Part shown: positions 1 to 9,849 of the stretch, one piece after another
Layout of the letters: each line of letters opens with the position of its first letter
How positions within the stretch are numbered: position 1 is the stretch's first letter
NCBI GenBank assembly: GCA_910592005.1
Contig: CAJVPP010002799.1
Span: forward strand, 1 to 13,480
DNA from: Funneliformis mosseae
Taxonomy: Eukaryota; Glomeromycota; Glomeromycetes; Glomerales; Glomeraceae
Length of the DNA: 13,480 nt
Direction of reading: 5' to 3'
Made by a program: the position numbers and the translations under genes
The notes under the pieces: generated by a model
Told to the model about the DNA's origin: nothing
Database searches by the model: none
What the model saw: the letters and a program-made list of their open reading frames with translations, nothing else

Positions 1-164
1 ATTATTTATTATATAATTAAAAAATAAAATTTATTATAATATTATATATATTTATAAAATTAATTTAAAAAAAAAAAATTTTTTAAAATTTTAATTTTTC
101 ATAAAAGTAAATCAGGGAATTTATAGTAAATAAGCAGGCAAATTTGCCTACGAACCTCTACAGT

Positions 165-644
165 TTAAGGGATAGCTTTGATACAATCTTCTTGATTAGC
201 AAATCGACTATCTAACTTTTTTTTTAATCTTTCATTTTCAGATAGTAATTGCTTATTAAGATACTTTAATTCATTAATTTCAGATAATAATTGCTTATTA
301 AGATCCGTTAATTCATTAATATTCTGAATCTGGTAAAGATACTTGAACTTCAAAATCACATAAGCTTGCAATTCGTCATTATTGTTATAAAAGAATCTCT
401 AGCAACATTATTATAATGTTTTTCACATAAAAGAGTAATTTTCTAAAGAATCAAGTAATGAATTTAATTCAGAAAAATAGTTAGCTAAAATTGTAATTTT
501 ATTCTTTGTTATTTCGGTTGATGCATGTCGCCATCTCTGTTTTTCTTTAGTTTCACATGGTACTAGTTGGCTTCCTAGATATTTACTAACGATAGAATTG
601 AATATGCAAGGTAAGTTTTTAGCTTCCGGTTTTGAAGTTGTCAT
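165..644 (-). pseudogene. Frameshifted coiled-coil gene or relic, lineage-specific family
   Basis: Three minus-strand segments look like parts of one protein. Segment 1 (644-423, 73 codons, starts MTTSKPEAKN) is hydrophilic with a leucine-rich end and closes at TGA 425-423. Segment 2 (about 433-358), one frame over, reads LCEKHYNNVARDS and continues segment 1 sensibly, as if two bases were lost next to the TGTG at 428-424. Segment 3 (about 371-165), back in the first frame, is a leucine/asparagine/glutamate coiled coil with two 14-residue repeats (LNKQLLSE). I tried GT...AG introns to join them; none restores one frame at a normal intron size, although a 39-nt intron ending at the CAG 332-330 is conceivable. 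I do not recognise a named family. The Cys-x2-His in CEKHYN recalls short Cys/His motifs in expanded protein families of arbuscular mycorrhizal fungi, from memory only. It is either a decayed copy or a live gene whose true exon structure I cannot resolve. Confidence 0.45.
231..322 (-). repeat. 42-bp tandem repeat encoding 14-residue coiled-coil units
   Basis: Positions 251-292 and 293-322 repeat nearly identically (GCTTATTAAGAT at each start), and 231-250 matches the end of the unit with a 3-bp loss. Read on the minus strand, each unit encodes 14 residues around LNKQLLSE, i.e. two heptads, so the duplication keeps the coiled-coil phase. Confidence 0.75.
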
Positions 645-973
645 TGCTAAATAACATATATATATGTAAAAAAAAGTGTATTTTAGTCTAAAAATAATTT
701 AAAAACTGGTTTGTAAAGCTTCGTGGATCAGCGTGGATTATGAAATTACATACCTGAAAGAATATATTTCGATAGTTATTTTTAAAAAAAAATTATGTAT
801 GACGTATTTTAATTTCGAAATTTTTATAAAAATGACGATCAAACACCAATTAAATTTTAAGGCGTGATTAAAGAATATTCTAGATTTGAACTACGAACAT
901 AGTAAATCATATGATCCGTAACGTGATTTAATAGCATATTAACTCGCAGGATGATGCTCTAAACTAGAAAGGT

Positions 974-1018
974 GATGGTATCAATCTATTTTGGGATTGA
1001 TAGGTACCCACTACCATC
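974..1018. repeat. Imperfect two-part inverted repeat
   Basis: The outer arms are GATGGTA (974-980) and TACCATC (1012-1018); the inner arms are ATCAATC (980-986) and GATTGAT (995-1001), with an 8-base loop and a 10-base bulge on the right side. It is more GC-rich than its surroundings. It could be a small mobile-element end or a structured RNA; no function can be assigned. Confidence 0.5.
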
Positions 1019-1344
1019 TTCTGAGGATGATTATATTTAAAGAATTAGAAAGTATGTATTTACACTTAATTCTATTATTCTTGATCATCATTTATATATG
1101 TGAATAAACTAATTTAATTGGGACTTTTCATCTCTCTTTATGGACCTATAATATTATTTTTAAACACCAATTATTATTCTAAATCATATATTAAAAATCG
1201 TTTTTATTTAACTGTTATTATTTAGAGTAACAGATTGTATTATAAAATTCGTTATCGAAAAAAAATACATTTATGTCGATTGCAATTTCATACTTTAAAT
1301 TTATCTTGGTATTTACAGATAAGCGAAATCGAGAATTTGTGGCG

Positions 1345-1423
1345 TCATTATTAGTTGGTCAATCGCTAATTCCTTTGATTGATAAATTTAAAATGGGACA
1401 ATTTCCAAACGCCCTAATAATGA
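1345..1423. repeat. 10-bp perfect inverted repeat, 59-bp spacer
   Basis: TCATTATTAG at 1345-1354 is exactly inverted as CTAATAATGA at 1414-1423. It might be the ends of a very short MITE-like fragment or a chance match in AT-rich DNA. No flanking target duplication is obvious. Confidence 0.4.
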
Positions 1424-1477
1424 TGTAGTGAAGTTACACAGATTTGCCATTTTTTTTAATATACGCGAGGTTGCTCA

Positions 1478-1485
1478 TGACGTCA
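1478..1485. promoter_or_regulatory. TGACGTCA palindrome (CRE/ATF-type bZIP site)
   Basis: A perfect 8-bp CRE palindrome, the classical target of ATF/CREB-type bZIP factors (Atf1 in fission yeast stress responses). Its right edge lies 211 bp upstream of the ATG at 1696. In DNA this AT-rich an exact CRE is unlikely by chance, but binding is an inference. Confidence 0.55.
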
Positions 1486-1598
1486 AAACACAATACGATG
1501 GTTTTGTACGTAAAAATCGTCATGATGGAATCATCACTCCTTTAGGTGATATTAAATTGTCAATTTTTTGAAAAAAAAAACTACTTTTTGAAAAATTC

Positions 1599-1605
1599 TA
1601 TAAAT
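1599..1605 (+). promoter_or_regulatory. TATA box of the small basic-protein gene
   Basis: TATAAAT lies 97 bp upstream of the ATG at 1696, a usual distance for a TATA box plus a short leader. TATA-like strings are common in this DNA, so the position and the nearby bZIP site are the main support. Confidence 0.45.
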
Positions 1606-1695
1606 TTGATCAAAAAATCGCGCTTTCTTTTTTTAAAAAAATTCCAGTAAATTCATTTATTTAAACAAGTAAAAAATTTAATCAACTCTTTAAAA

Positions 1696-2116
1696 ATGGT
1701 TAAAGCAAAGACAACCGGGACAAGAAGGACGTCTAGTAGAGTAACTTCCTTACCACGTCGTTTATTTTACAAGACGAAACGTGTTATTATGACACCTGTA
1801 AGAAAAGTCAAAACTCATACTGCCGGAACTACCACAGCTCCTACCACGACTACTCATAAAAGGGTTCGTAATACATTTTTTTAAACAAAAAATTAATTAT
1901 ATAACTAACATGGTAATTGCCTTGTATCATTTTTAGAAACCATTATTCGGCGGTTTCACAAGAAGTCACAAAACTCCTGGAACTCACCCTGCTCATAGAA
2001 AAAGAAATCCCAATATGTTTGGATTCGCCAGAAGGAGAAAAAATCCTCATACAACCGCTCATACTACTACATCTCCTAAAACCAAACTTTTTGCTTTATT
2101 ACACAAAAGGATTTGA
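1696..2116 (+). CDS. Small, highly basic Thr/His/Arg-rich protein, two exons
   Basis: Exons are 1696-1863 (56 codons) and 1937-2116 (59 codons plus TGA), joined in phase 0 to give 115 residues. The intron is 73 nt, ends TTTTTAG and has a CTAAC branch site at 1905-1909. Its donor is the unusual GTTCGT; the GTAATA four bases on would throw exon 2 into a stop-containing frame. The two exons clearly belong together: both are loaded with Lys, Arg, His, Thr and Pro, with related blocks such as THTAGTTTAPTTTTHKR (from about residue 39), KPLFGGFTRSHKTPGTHPAH (57-76) and HTTAHTTTSPKTK (about 98). There is no signal peptide, membrane segment or known domain. Composition suggests a nucleic-acid or polyanion binder, or a disordered stress protein. 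It loosely recalls short Thr/His/Arg-rich fungal proteins of unknown role. CRE and TATA elements upstream suggest inducible expression. Confidence 0.75.
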
Positions 2117-2317
2117 TTAAATATGTCAATAACACATTATTTTTAATTCTTTTTGAAATTTATAAATTTCTTATGAACCTTTTAATTTTTTTATTTTTTT
2201 AAATAATATTAAAATGTAATTTTAATTTTATTAGTTCCATATGTATTTTTAACTTGCAAATAAAGTAATTATATGTATTATATTCATTGTTAAATTCCTG
2301 CGGTTGATTCATCGTTA
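2117..2317. other. 3' flank of the small basic-protein gene
   Basis: AT-rich sequence with an AATAAA at about 2259-2264, a plausible polyadenylation signal for the gene ending at 2116. No further gene was seen. Confidence 0.4.
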
Positions 2318-2325
2318 TTACGTAA
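2318..2325. promoter_or_regulatory. TTACGTAA palindrome (bZIP/Yap-type site)
   Basis: TTACGTAA lies inside a 10-bp palindrome (ATTACGTAAT, 2317-2326), a known target of Yap/PAR-type bZIP factors. Its right edge is 206 bp upstream of the ATG at 2531. Regulation is inferred from the motif only. Confidence 0.5.
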
Positions 2326-2396
2326 TATGAAATAATTAACTATTTTTGGATTTTTTGGATTAAATATTTATTTTCAAATAATATCGTCACAATGAT

Positions 2397-2403
2397 TTAC
2401 TAA
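2397..2403 (+). promoter_or_regulatory. TTACTAA, Yap1-type response element
   Basis: TTACTAA matches the classical yeast Yap1 recognition element and sits 128 bp upstream of the ATG at 2531, downstream of the TTACGTAA palindrome. It is followed directly by ACGTAATTA, so the site may be composite. Confidence 0.4.
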
Positions 2404-2450
2404 CGTAATTATGAAATCATGATGACAATTAAGAATTTCTCGCCAAAAAT

Positions 2451-2459
2451 TATAAAAAG
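2451..2459 (+). promoter_or_regulatory. TATA box of the gene at 2531
   Basis: TATAAAAAG lies 80 bp upstream of the ATG and just before a GC-richer GAGCCCGAG stretch. It is a strong TATA match at a usual position. Confidence 0.5.
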
Positions 2460-2530
2460 AGCCCGAGAAATCAATTTATTTAAAATAATCATAACTAAAA
2501 AAAAGCACCTTTTTTAAGTATATATTCAAC

Positions 2531-2815
2531 ATGGAACGTACTATTACAAAAGATAATAAAATAATTCCATCTGAAAAGCCATTAGAAAAACCTTCTCTTG
2601 AAAAAGTTGAAAAAAGAGAAGCGGAACGACTAAAGAATACAAATGAAGAGGGTAAACCTAAAGAAGGTTTGCATTAGGATGCCAAGCAAATGTTATGTTG
2701 CGATTAAACTTACGGTTTTTTTTTTGATTTAGGTGGATCTGCTGGTAGAGTATTGAGTGGTGTCAAAAATGTTAAAGATGAAGTGATTCCACCACGAAGA
2801 CTCAATACTACATAA
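2531..2815 (+). CDS. Small charged hydrophilic protein, two exons
   Basis: Exon 1 starts at ATG 2531; exon 2 is 2733-2815 (TAA). The intron acceptor follows a long T run (TTTTGATTTAG, ends 2732). Two donors give the same phase: 2667 (GTTTGC, protein of 72 residues) and 2652 (GTAAAC, 67 residues). The protein begins MERTITKDNKIIPSEKPLEK, continues with a Lys/Glu helix (KVEKREAERLKN), and ends GGSAGRVLSGVKNVKDEV then PPRRLNTT. It is strongly charged, without Cys or Trp, and lacks a signal peptide or membrane segment. I do not recognise a family. The composition would suit a small disordered or LEA/hydrophilin-like stress protein, which also fits the upstream Yap-type sites and TATA box, but that is inference. 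If the intron were retained, translation would end at the TAG in GGTTTGCATTAG (48 residues). Confidence 0.6.
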
Positions 2816-3022
2816 GAAGGGACGATCTCGTGAAGATTATATAATTTTAATCATTTAGTTTTTATATTAAAAAAAAAAAATTTTTAAAAATAAAATCAAA
2901 ATATTCGAAAACTGCATAAAAGAAATCAAAAAATAAATTAATACGAGATATTGTATATTTTTATTTTTATTTTTGAAACATTTTACATTAATAAGCACTA
3001 CCCAATTTTAATCGTTTATATT

Positions 3023-4600
<1,578 letters not shown>

Positions 4601-4779
4601 TTATTTTTTTGAAATTGAAAAAAAATAAAAAAATTTTTTTTTATCAGATCTACGGGTACACGAAAAAATAATACAATATATACTAATCCTGTTACACGAA
4701 CATATAAAAAACATTTGATCAATTTTCAAACGTTATTTTTTTAAATGTTCCACTTTTAAGTCTCGATTATTATATCAAA
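4601..4779. promoter_or_regulatory. Shared divergent promoter of LYS12 and COG2
   Basis: Only 179 bp separate the two start codons, so both promoters and leaders must lie here or reach into the opposite gene. The LYS12 side has long A/T tracts (about 4605-4645), and the COG2 side has a T-rich stretch near 4733-4742. No clear TATA box or CpG-rich motif decides a start site. Confidence 0.7.
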
Positions 4780-7700
4780 ATGGTCACTCCAACACAAACA
4801 ACTTCAAACCCCGATGAAAACCAGCCTACTCACACTTCACGCTCATCTACATTAACAATATTCACTACGACGGAACATTTGGAACAAAAAACATGGTCAA
4901 ATTTTTCTTCAACAGATAACTCTCATTTATCTTCGGGAGTTCCTTTACCATTCCCACAGCCATTAAATAGAGAAATGTTTGCTACACCTGAATTTAACGC
5001 TGATAATTTTTTGGCCAATAGACGTCATTTACCATTGGATGAATTAAAGAAAGAGTTGATTGCACATTTAAAAAGTTTGAAAAGTGAATTAGTGGAGATG
5101 ATCAATAGAGATTACAGTAGTTTTGTGGATTTATCAACGAATTTAAAGGGAGTCGATAAGGTTATCGAAGAGGTTGCTAGGCCTTTGGGTAAAATGAGAG
5201 AAGAAGTTGAGGTATGTGAAAACGGTTTAAGATAAAGAGTTGAAAAAGTGATTGATTTGCCTCATTTTTTTTTTCACTTATAGGGTGTTCGAATGATACT
5301 TCAAGGTGTTATTGATTCACTGGAAAATCAGTTGGCTCATCGGGCATCGATACGTGAAAAGAAAGCTTCTTTGCAACTTCTTATTAACATTCATGAATCG
5401 GTAAGAAAAGTTGAAAATTTATTATTGATTAGTAGTGAGAGTGGTTCTTCACTTATTTCGAAGGATGATAGGTATTTTTTTTTCTATTTAAACATTATTA
5501 ATTTATAATATAATATTAATATTTTCAATTCATTCTTATCGATAACAGTTTTTTTTTTTGTTTGATTTAATAGTGGAAATAATGCGAAACAAATTGAACG
5601 CGTTGCCATTGAATACAATCAAATGCAATATTTGGTCAACAAGGGAAAAGATTTACCCTTTGTTGAAAACATTGGTTGGGTATGTAAAAACATAATTGAA
5701 GATTATAATTCTCGACTTTCTAATTCTTATTATTAATTTATATAGAGAATTATACGGATCAAAGATACTCTTCGCATAAATCTTTCTTCCGCTCTTCGAT
5801 CTGCATTACAGTTTGTGAAGGATCAGTCAAATACAACACAATCCAAAGAAATATTAACCCAAATTCTTAGGACTTATGCTTTGATTGATCAAACAAAGTC
5901 TGCAGAAGAAGTGATCAGAACAGAATTAGTTGCCCCTTTCATCCAAGAGGTAAAATTAATTGACTTTTATTAAATAATATTTAGCTCTTTTTTTATTATT
6001 TATTAATAATTTTTGTATGGCGTTAATGACTTAGACAGTTAAACGGTCCGTCCTTGAAAATCCTCAACCAATTACACCTGCGTCCGTTTTAGTTTCATCA
6101 CGTTCATCATACTCTCCTACCAGGAAAACGACAAAGCATCGTATTATGGCATCCTATTCAAAAGAGCCTTTATTTCTTATGTATAACAGGATATTACAAT
6201 TTATCAATAATGACTGTAGCATTCTCCTTGAAGTTACAAGAAAAATTTTAAAGGGAACTGGTTTTGAAATTTTGGTAAATTCTGTATGGACAGAGGCTGT
6301 GGATGCAGTGACTCAAAGGTTATCTTTCATATTCAATCCTGGAAATCCCAATGTGTTTCATAAGGTAAATTTTTCCTTTAAAAAATTATTTTAAATTTCC
6401 ATAAATTTAATTAATTATATTTAAAATTTCTTAATAAAGAATTACACAATATCTATGAATTTTGTTTCAAGTATTGAAAGTATGTGTTATTCCAAAAAAT
6501 CGTTATTATATCTAAGGAATCATTCTACATATGTAGAATTTATGAAAAGATGGCAATTGCCGGTATATTTCCAATTAAGGTGAGTTCTGAGGTTTGTGAA
6601 AGGATGAATTGGTTTTTTGAAAATGTATGCTAAATTGTTATTTCCCTTAACCTAAGGTTTAAAGAAATTTCAAATCAAATTGAAGAAGTATTAAATACAG
6701 GATTAGATGTATTAATAGACAACATTAATGATACACAATGTAAGCAAGAAACGGAGATAAGACTTTTTACATTATATTATATATTTTATTATATTATCTT
6801 TTTGAAAAGATTCATTTGATATTATTTCCCATAGATCCAACATTTTTAAAACTATCGGCCAGTAAATCAATTATATTTGCCATAGAAAGATGCTGGTCAG
6901 ATGATATATTCATATATGGACTTTCGCATAGATTCTGGAAATTAACTTTACAAGTAAATATCACACTTCCATTTCATATTATATTATAGAAGAATATTCA
7001 TAGTCTATTATTACAATATTAATTAATTATCTTATAAATAGTTAATAGAAAGATATAAGAAGTGGCTTATATCAATATTGGTAGAATTAGTTGATCAGAC
7101 TAATGATAGAATAGTGAGTGAACATTTACTTACAACTTACGCAAGATTCACTATAGGTCACTTATGATTTACCACTTGTTAAATATAGACTAATTCACCA
7201 GCATTAAGACCAACCAGCGGTCCAGGAAATAGAGGGTCAGGGAGTCCCGTGCCAGGCTCATCAGGTTCATTGGCTAATGATGCATTAGATGAGCAAGTAT
7301 TAAAACAATTAGTTTTAGTGTCTTATGATGTTGAGAATATAATTATCAAGGTAAATAGGAGTTCTCATTATGATGGATGAGGGCTAATAAAATTTATGTA
7401 TATTTATATTTATATTTTTAATTTTAATTTTTAAATTGATCATTTATTTACATAAGATTAAAGAGATATATCGCGAACATATTATAAGTAAATTACCAGA
7501 ATCCATGACAGATCAACCCATAGTTGAAGGTAAAGTTAAAGCGAATTGTTAATTTTATTTTATTTCAATCTACTAAAAATTTATAATATTTCATACAATA
7601 GAGAGTATTTCGAATTCATTCTCTTCTTTACAAACTGATTTACCAGATTTGAGTCAAAAGATTTCGGTAATCCTCACAAAGAGATGTACAGAAGCATTAC

Positions 7701-8430
7701 GACATGTTCGTAGTATTATAACACAATACCGACAACCTAATACAAAACCACCAACAGAGTCTTCTTATTTTGTTCCACATATTATGAAACCATTAGCTGT
7801 ATTTTTTGACGTTAACAAATCATGTTTGAGTGATAGGAGACGAAAAGAGTGGAGTGCCTTGGTAGGAGATGCTGTTGCGGTTCGGTTCGTAAATTATCAA
7901 TTACTTATGTAATTTATTACACATTTCATCACGTTAATTAAATTTTATCAATATTAGATATTACACAATATTATATGATTATATTACAAATTTGAAAAAG
8001 ACTGAAGAGAGTTCAAAAATTATGAAAATGAAAAGATTAAAAAAAGGACAAACCACAAGGGGGGGACTTGTTTCTTCATTATTTTCTGATTCAGGTGATA
8101 ACGGAGTAGCAGAAGATTCTACAGTAATGAGTGACGAAGATAAGATTCGATTACAGTATTTATTGGATGTAAAAAAGTTCGGGAAAGAGGTTATTATTAA
8201 TTTTTACTAGGTATTTGTTATATCAAATAAGTTAATAATAGATAATTCATGTTTTTATAGTTGACTAACATTGGAATTGATATTGAAGAGTTAAAAGGAT
8301 ATATCGATTTGTATAAGGTTGTTGAACCATATGGTAAGTTTTTGTATTTTTTTATGTTTCACTTTTCTATTTGATGAGTAATAAAAATTATTAATACTAT
8401 ATTTTAACAGAATCTATTCAAAAGCAATAA
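4780..8430 (+). CDS. COG2: Conserved oligomeric Golgi (COG) complex subunit 2, 15 exons
   Basis: Subunit of the eight-protein COG tether, which captures intra-Golgi retrograde vesicles. Exons: 4780-5211, 5284-5471, 5574-5679, 5746-5949, 6035-6364, 6440-6579, 6657-6739, 6835-6953, 7042-7113, 7189-7350, 7457-7529, 7602-7884, 7958-8189, 8261-8333, 8411-8430. Every junction keeps frame, giving 838 residues (human COG2 738). After a Ser/Thr-rich extension (1-63) comes the COG2 signature: FNADNFL, LDELKKEL, NRDYSSFVDLSTNLKGVDK (109-127) and PLGKMREEV, the N-terminal helical region that binds other lobe-A subunits. Also typical are LPVYFQLRF (about 459-468) and, near the end, DEDKIRLQYLLDVKKFGKEL. 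A Gly/Ser/Pro-rich linker (559-585) is probably disordered. Introns 12 and 13 use weak donors GTTCGT and GTTATT; the last exon is 20 nt. No membrane segment. Appears intact and probably essential for normal glycosylation. Confidence 0.94.
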
Positions 8431-8840
8431 AAGTAATAGCAATAAGTCATCTAATATCTATAGACATTTTATTATTTTAATGAATAATTTATTAAATAAT
8501 TAAGATTTGTGTTAGTATCAAATTTTTAATAATTAAAAAAAAAAAGAAAAATAAGACACAAATATTAATTCGAAAAGAAAACAAAGTAATTTTATATATA
8601 TGCTAAAAGCCTGTGGCCAATAGAATAAACGTTTTTTGTTTTTATACAAGTATTATTTTTTATTTATTTAACTATATTTGTAATTCATTCTTTTTTTGTA
8701 GGGATTTTGTATCTTAAATACAATAATTTTAAATTATATATTATTAAATTATAAATTTAATAGTATTACAATAAATTAATTATATTTATAATTCTATCTT
8801 TTTTCTTATTTTTACATTAATAATTGGCCAAAATTTGATC
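8431..8840. other. 3' flank of COG2, no gene
   Basis: AT-rich sequence. AATAAA at 8624-8629, about 195 bp past the stop, is a candidate polyadenylation signal. I see no reading frame or recognisable element. This is the transition from the gene block to the repeat block. Confidence 0.5.
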
Positions 8841-9041
8841 AAAATTCAACCTATCTTATTTATAGCCATTTGGTATACATCAAAAATCAGCTAAAATTTG
8901 ACCTATCTTATTTATAGCTGATTGATATTTAATTTACATCTGATTGATATACATCAAAAATCAGCTAAAATTCAATCTATCTTATTTATAGCTAATTAAC
9001 GTCCAATATACATCTGATTGACAATACATCAAAAATCAACT
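8841..9041 (+). repeat. Three-copy tandem repeat with internal inverted repeats
   Basis: Units at 8841-8892 (52 bp, lacking an internal piece), 8893-8966 (74 bp) and 8967-9041 (75 bp). Each starts AAAATT, carries CTATCTTATTTATAGC and ends ACATCAAAAATCA(G/A)CT. Within a unit TAGCTGATTGAT is inverted by ATCAAAAATCAGCTA, so each copy can fold. AGCTAAAATTTGA recurs alone at 9197-9209. It could be a minisatellite or part of a non-coding mobile element; no transposase lies with it. Confidence 0.8.
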
Positions 9042-9849
9042 AAAATATTTCAAAATAAAATAAAATTCAAAAGGAAATATAACTGATATTTTGAAGGATT
9101 AACAGTCAAATAATGCTAAAAACATTTAATTTATTTTCACAAATAGTATTTTTTATTAATTAAATTAAAAGCCAAATATTCTTTTGCATTTTGCCAAGCT
9201 AAAATTTGATAGTTAATCAGTACAAATTGATCCAAAATATGATGAATTGGTATTATACAATCATGACTTTTCAAATAAAATTTGATATCTCATAATTTGA
9301 TATTATATGTTTCTTTTTTACTAAAATAATATTACATATTTAGAGAACTTACAGATTTATACTAATGAACATATGCTAGAAAATGTTTTGCCTATCTGGA
9401 TAACAAATCAGCCTTATGTGTAAAATAATATTAAACTTAGTCAGGGTAACAATCGACTATATTATTATTTATAATAAATTTAACTAAAATATATGAATTA
9501 TTTACATATCATAAAGACATTAACAAACTAAAAATTTCAGAACTAATTCAGCACCTTCTAAATCGATTCATTTTGACCTAAATCATTATACTATTTTTTG
9601 AATCCTTATTAAATAACTTCCTAAAATCAAGCATGATATAAGTTACATTATAGTATTTGACTATTTAAATTGATATATTTTTTTAAAAAATTTTTATGTT
9701 AATATAACCTTTCTTATATTTCATATCATAATCTTTATCATTATATTTTAAGTTATCATTATCTTCCATAAAAAGCTATTACTTTTAATGTTAAATAATA
9801 TTTATTGAAACTTTAATTTTTTATTATGTCTTTTGAAAATGAATATATA
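9042..9849. other. AT-rich spacer, possibly the eroded tail of the LINE relic
   Basis: No open frame of note on either strand. On the minus strand around 9560-9650 a weak echo of a retroelement C-terminal segment (FRKLFNKD) can be read, but between stops, so the downstream edge of the LINE copy is uncertain. The rest shows nothing I can assign. Confidence 0.35.

Larger units (their letters stand above)
645..1477. other. Intergenic, no gene found; two inverted repeats
   Basis: No reading frame of useful length or recognisable protein fragment was seen on either strand. The stretch is AT-rich and contains two imperfect hairpins, listed separately at 974-1018 and 1345-1423. The downstream end merges into the promoter of the small basic-protein gene at 1696. 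Confidence 0.6.

Noticed and set aside
1917..2120. Plus-strand frame over exon 2 of the small basic-protein gene
   Set aside because: It is another frame of the exon; the KPLFGG...HKRI frame continues exon 1 in composition and uses a proper acceptor.
8841..9041. CRISPR-like array
   Set aside because: The units are direct tandem repeats without unique spacers, in a eukaryotic nuclear context; a minisatellite fits better.
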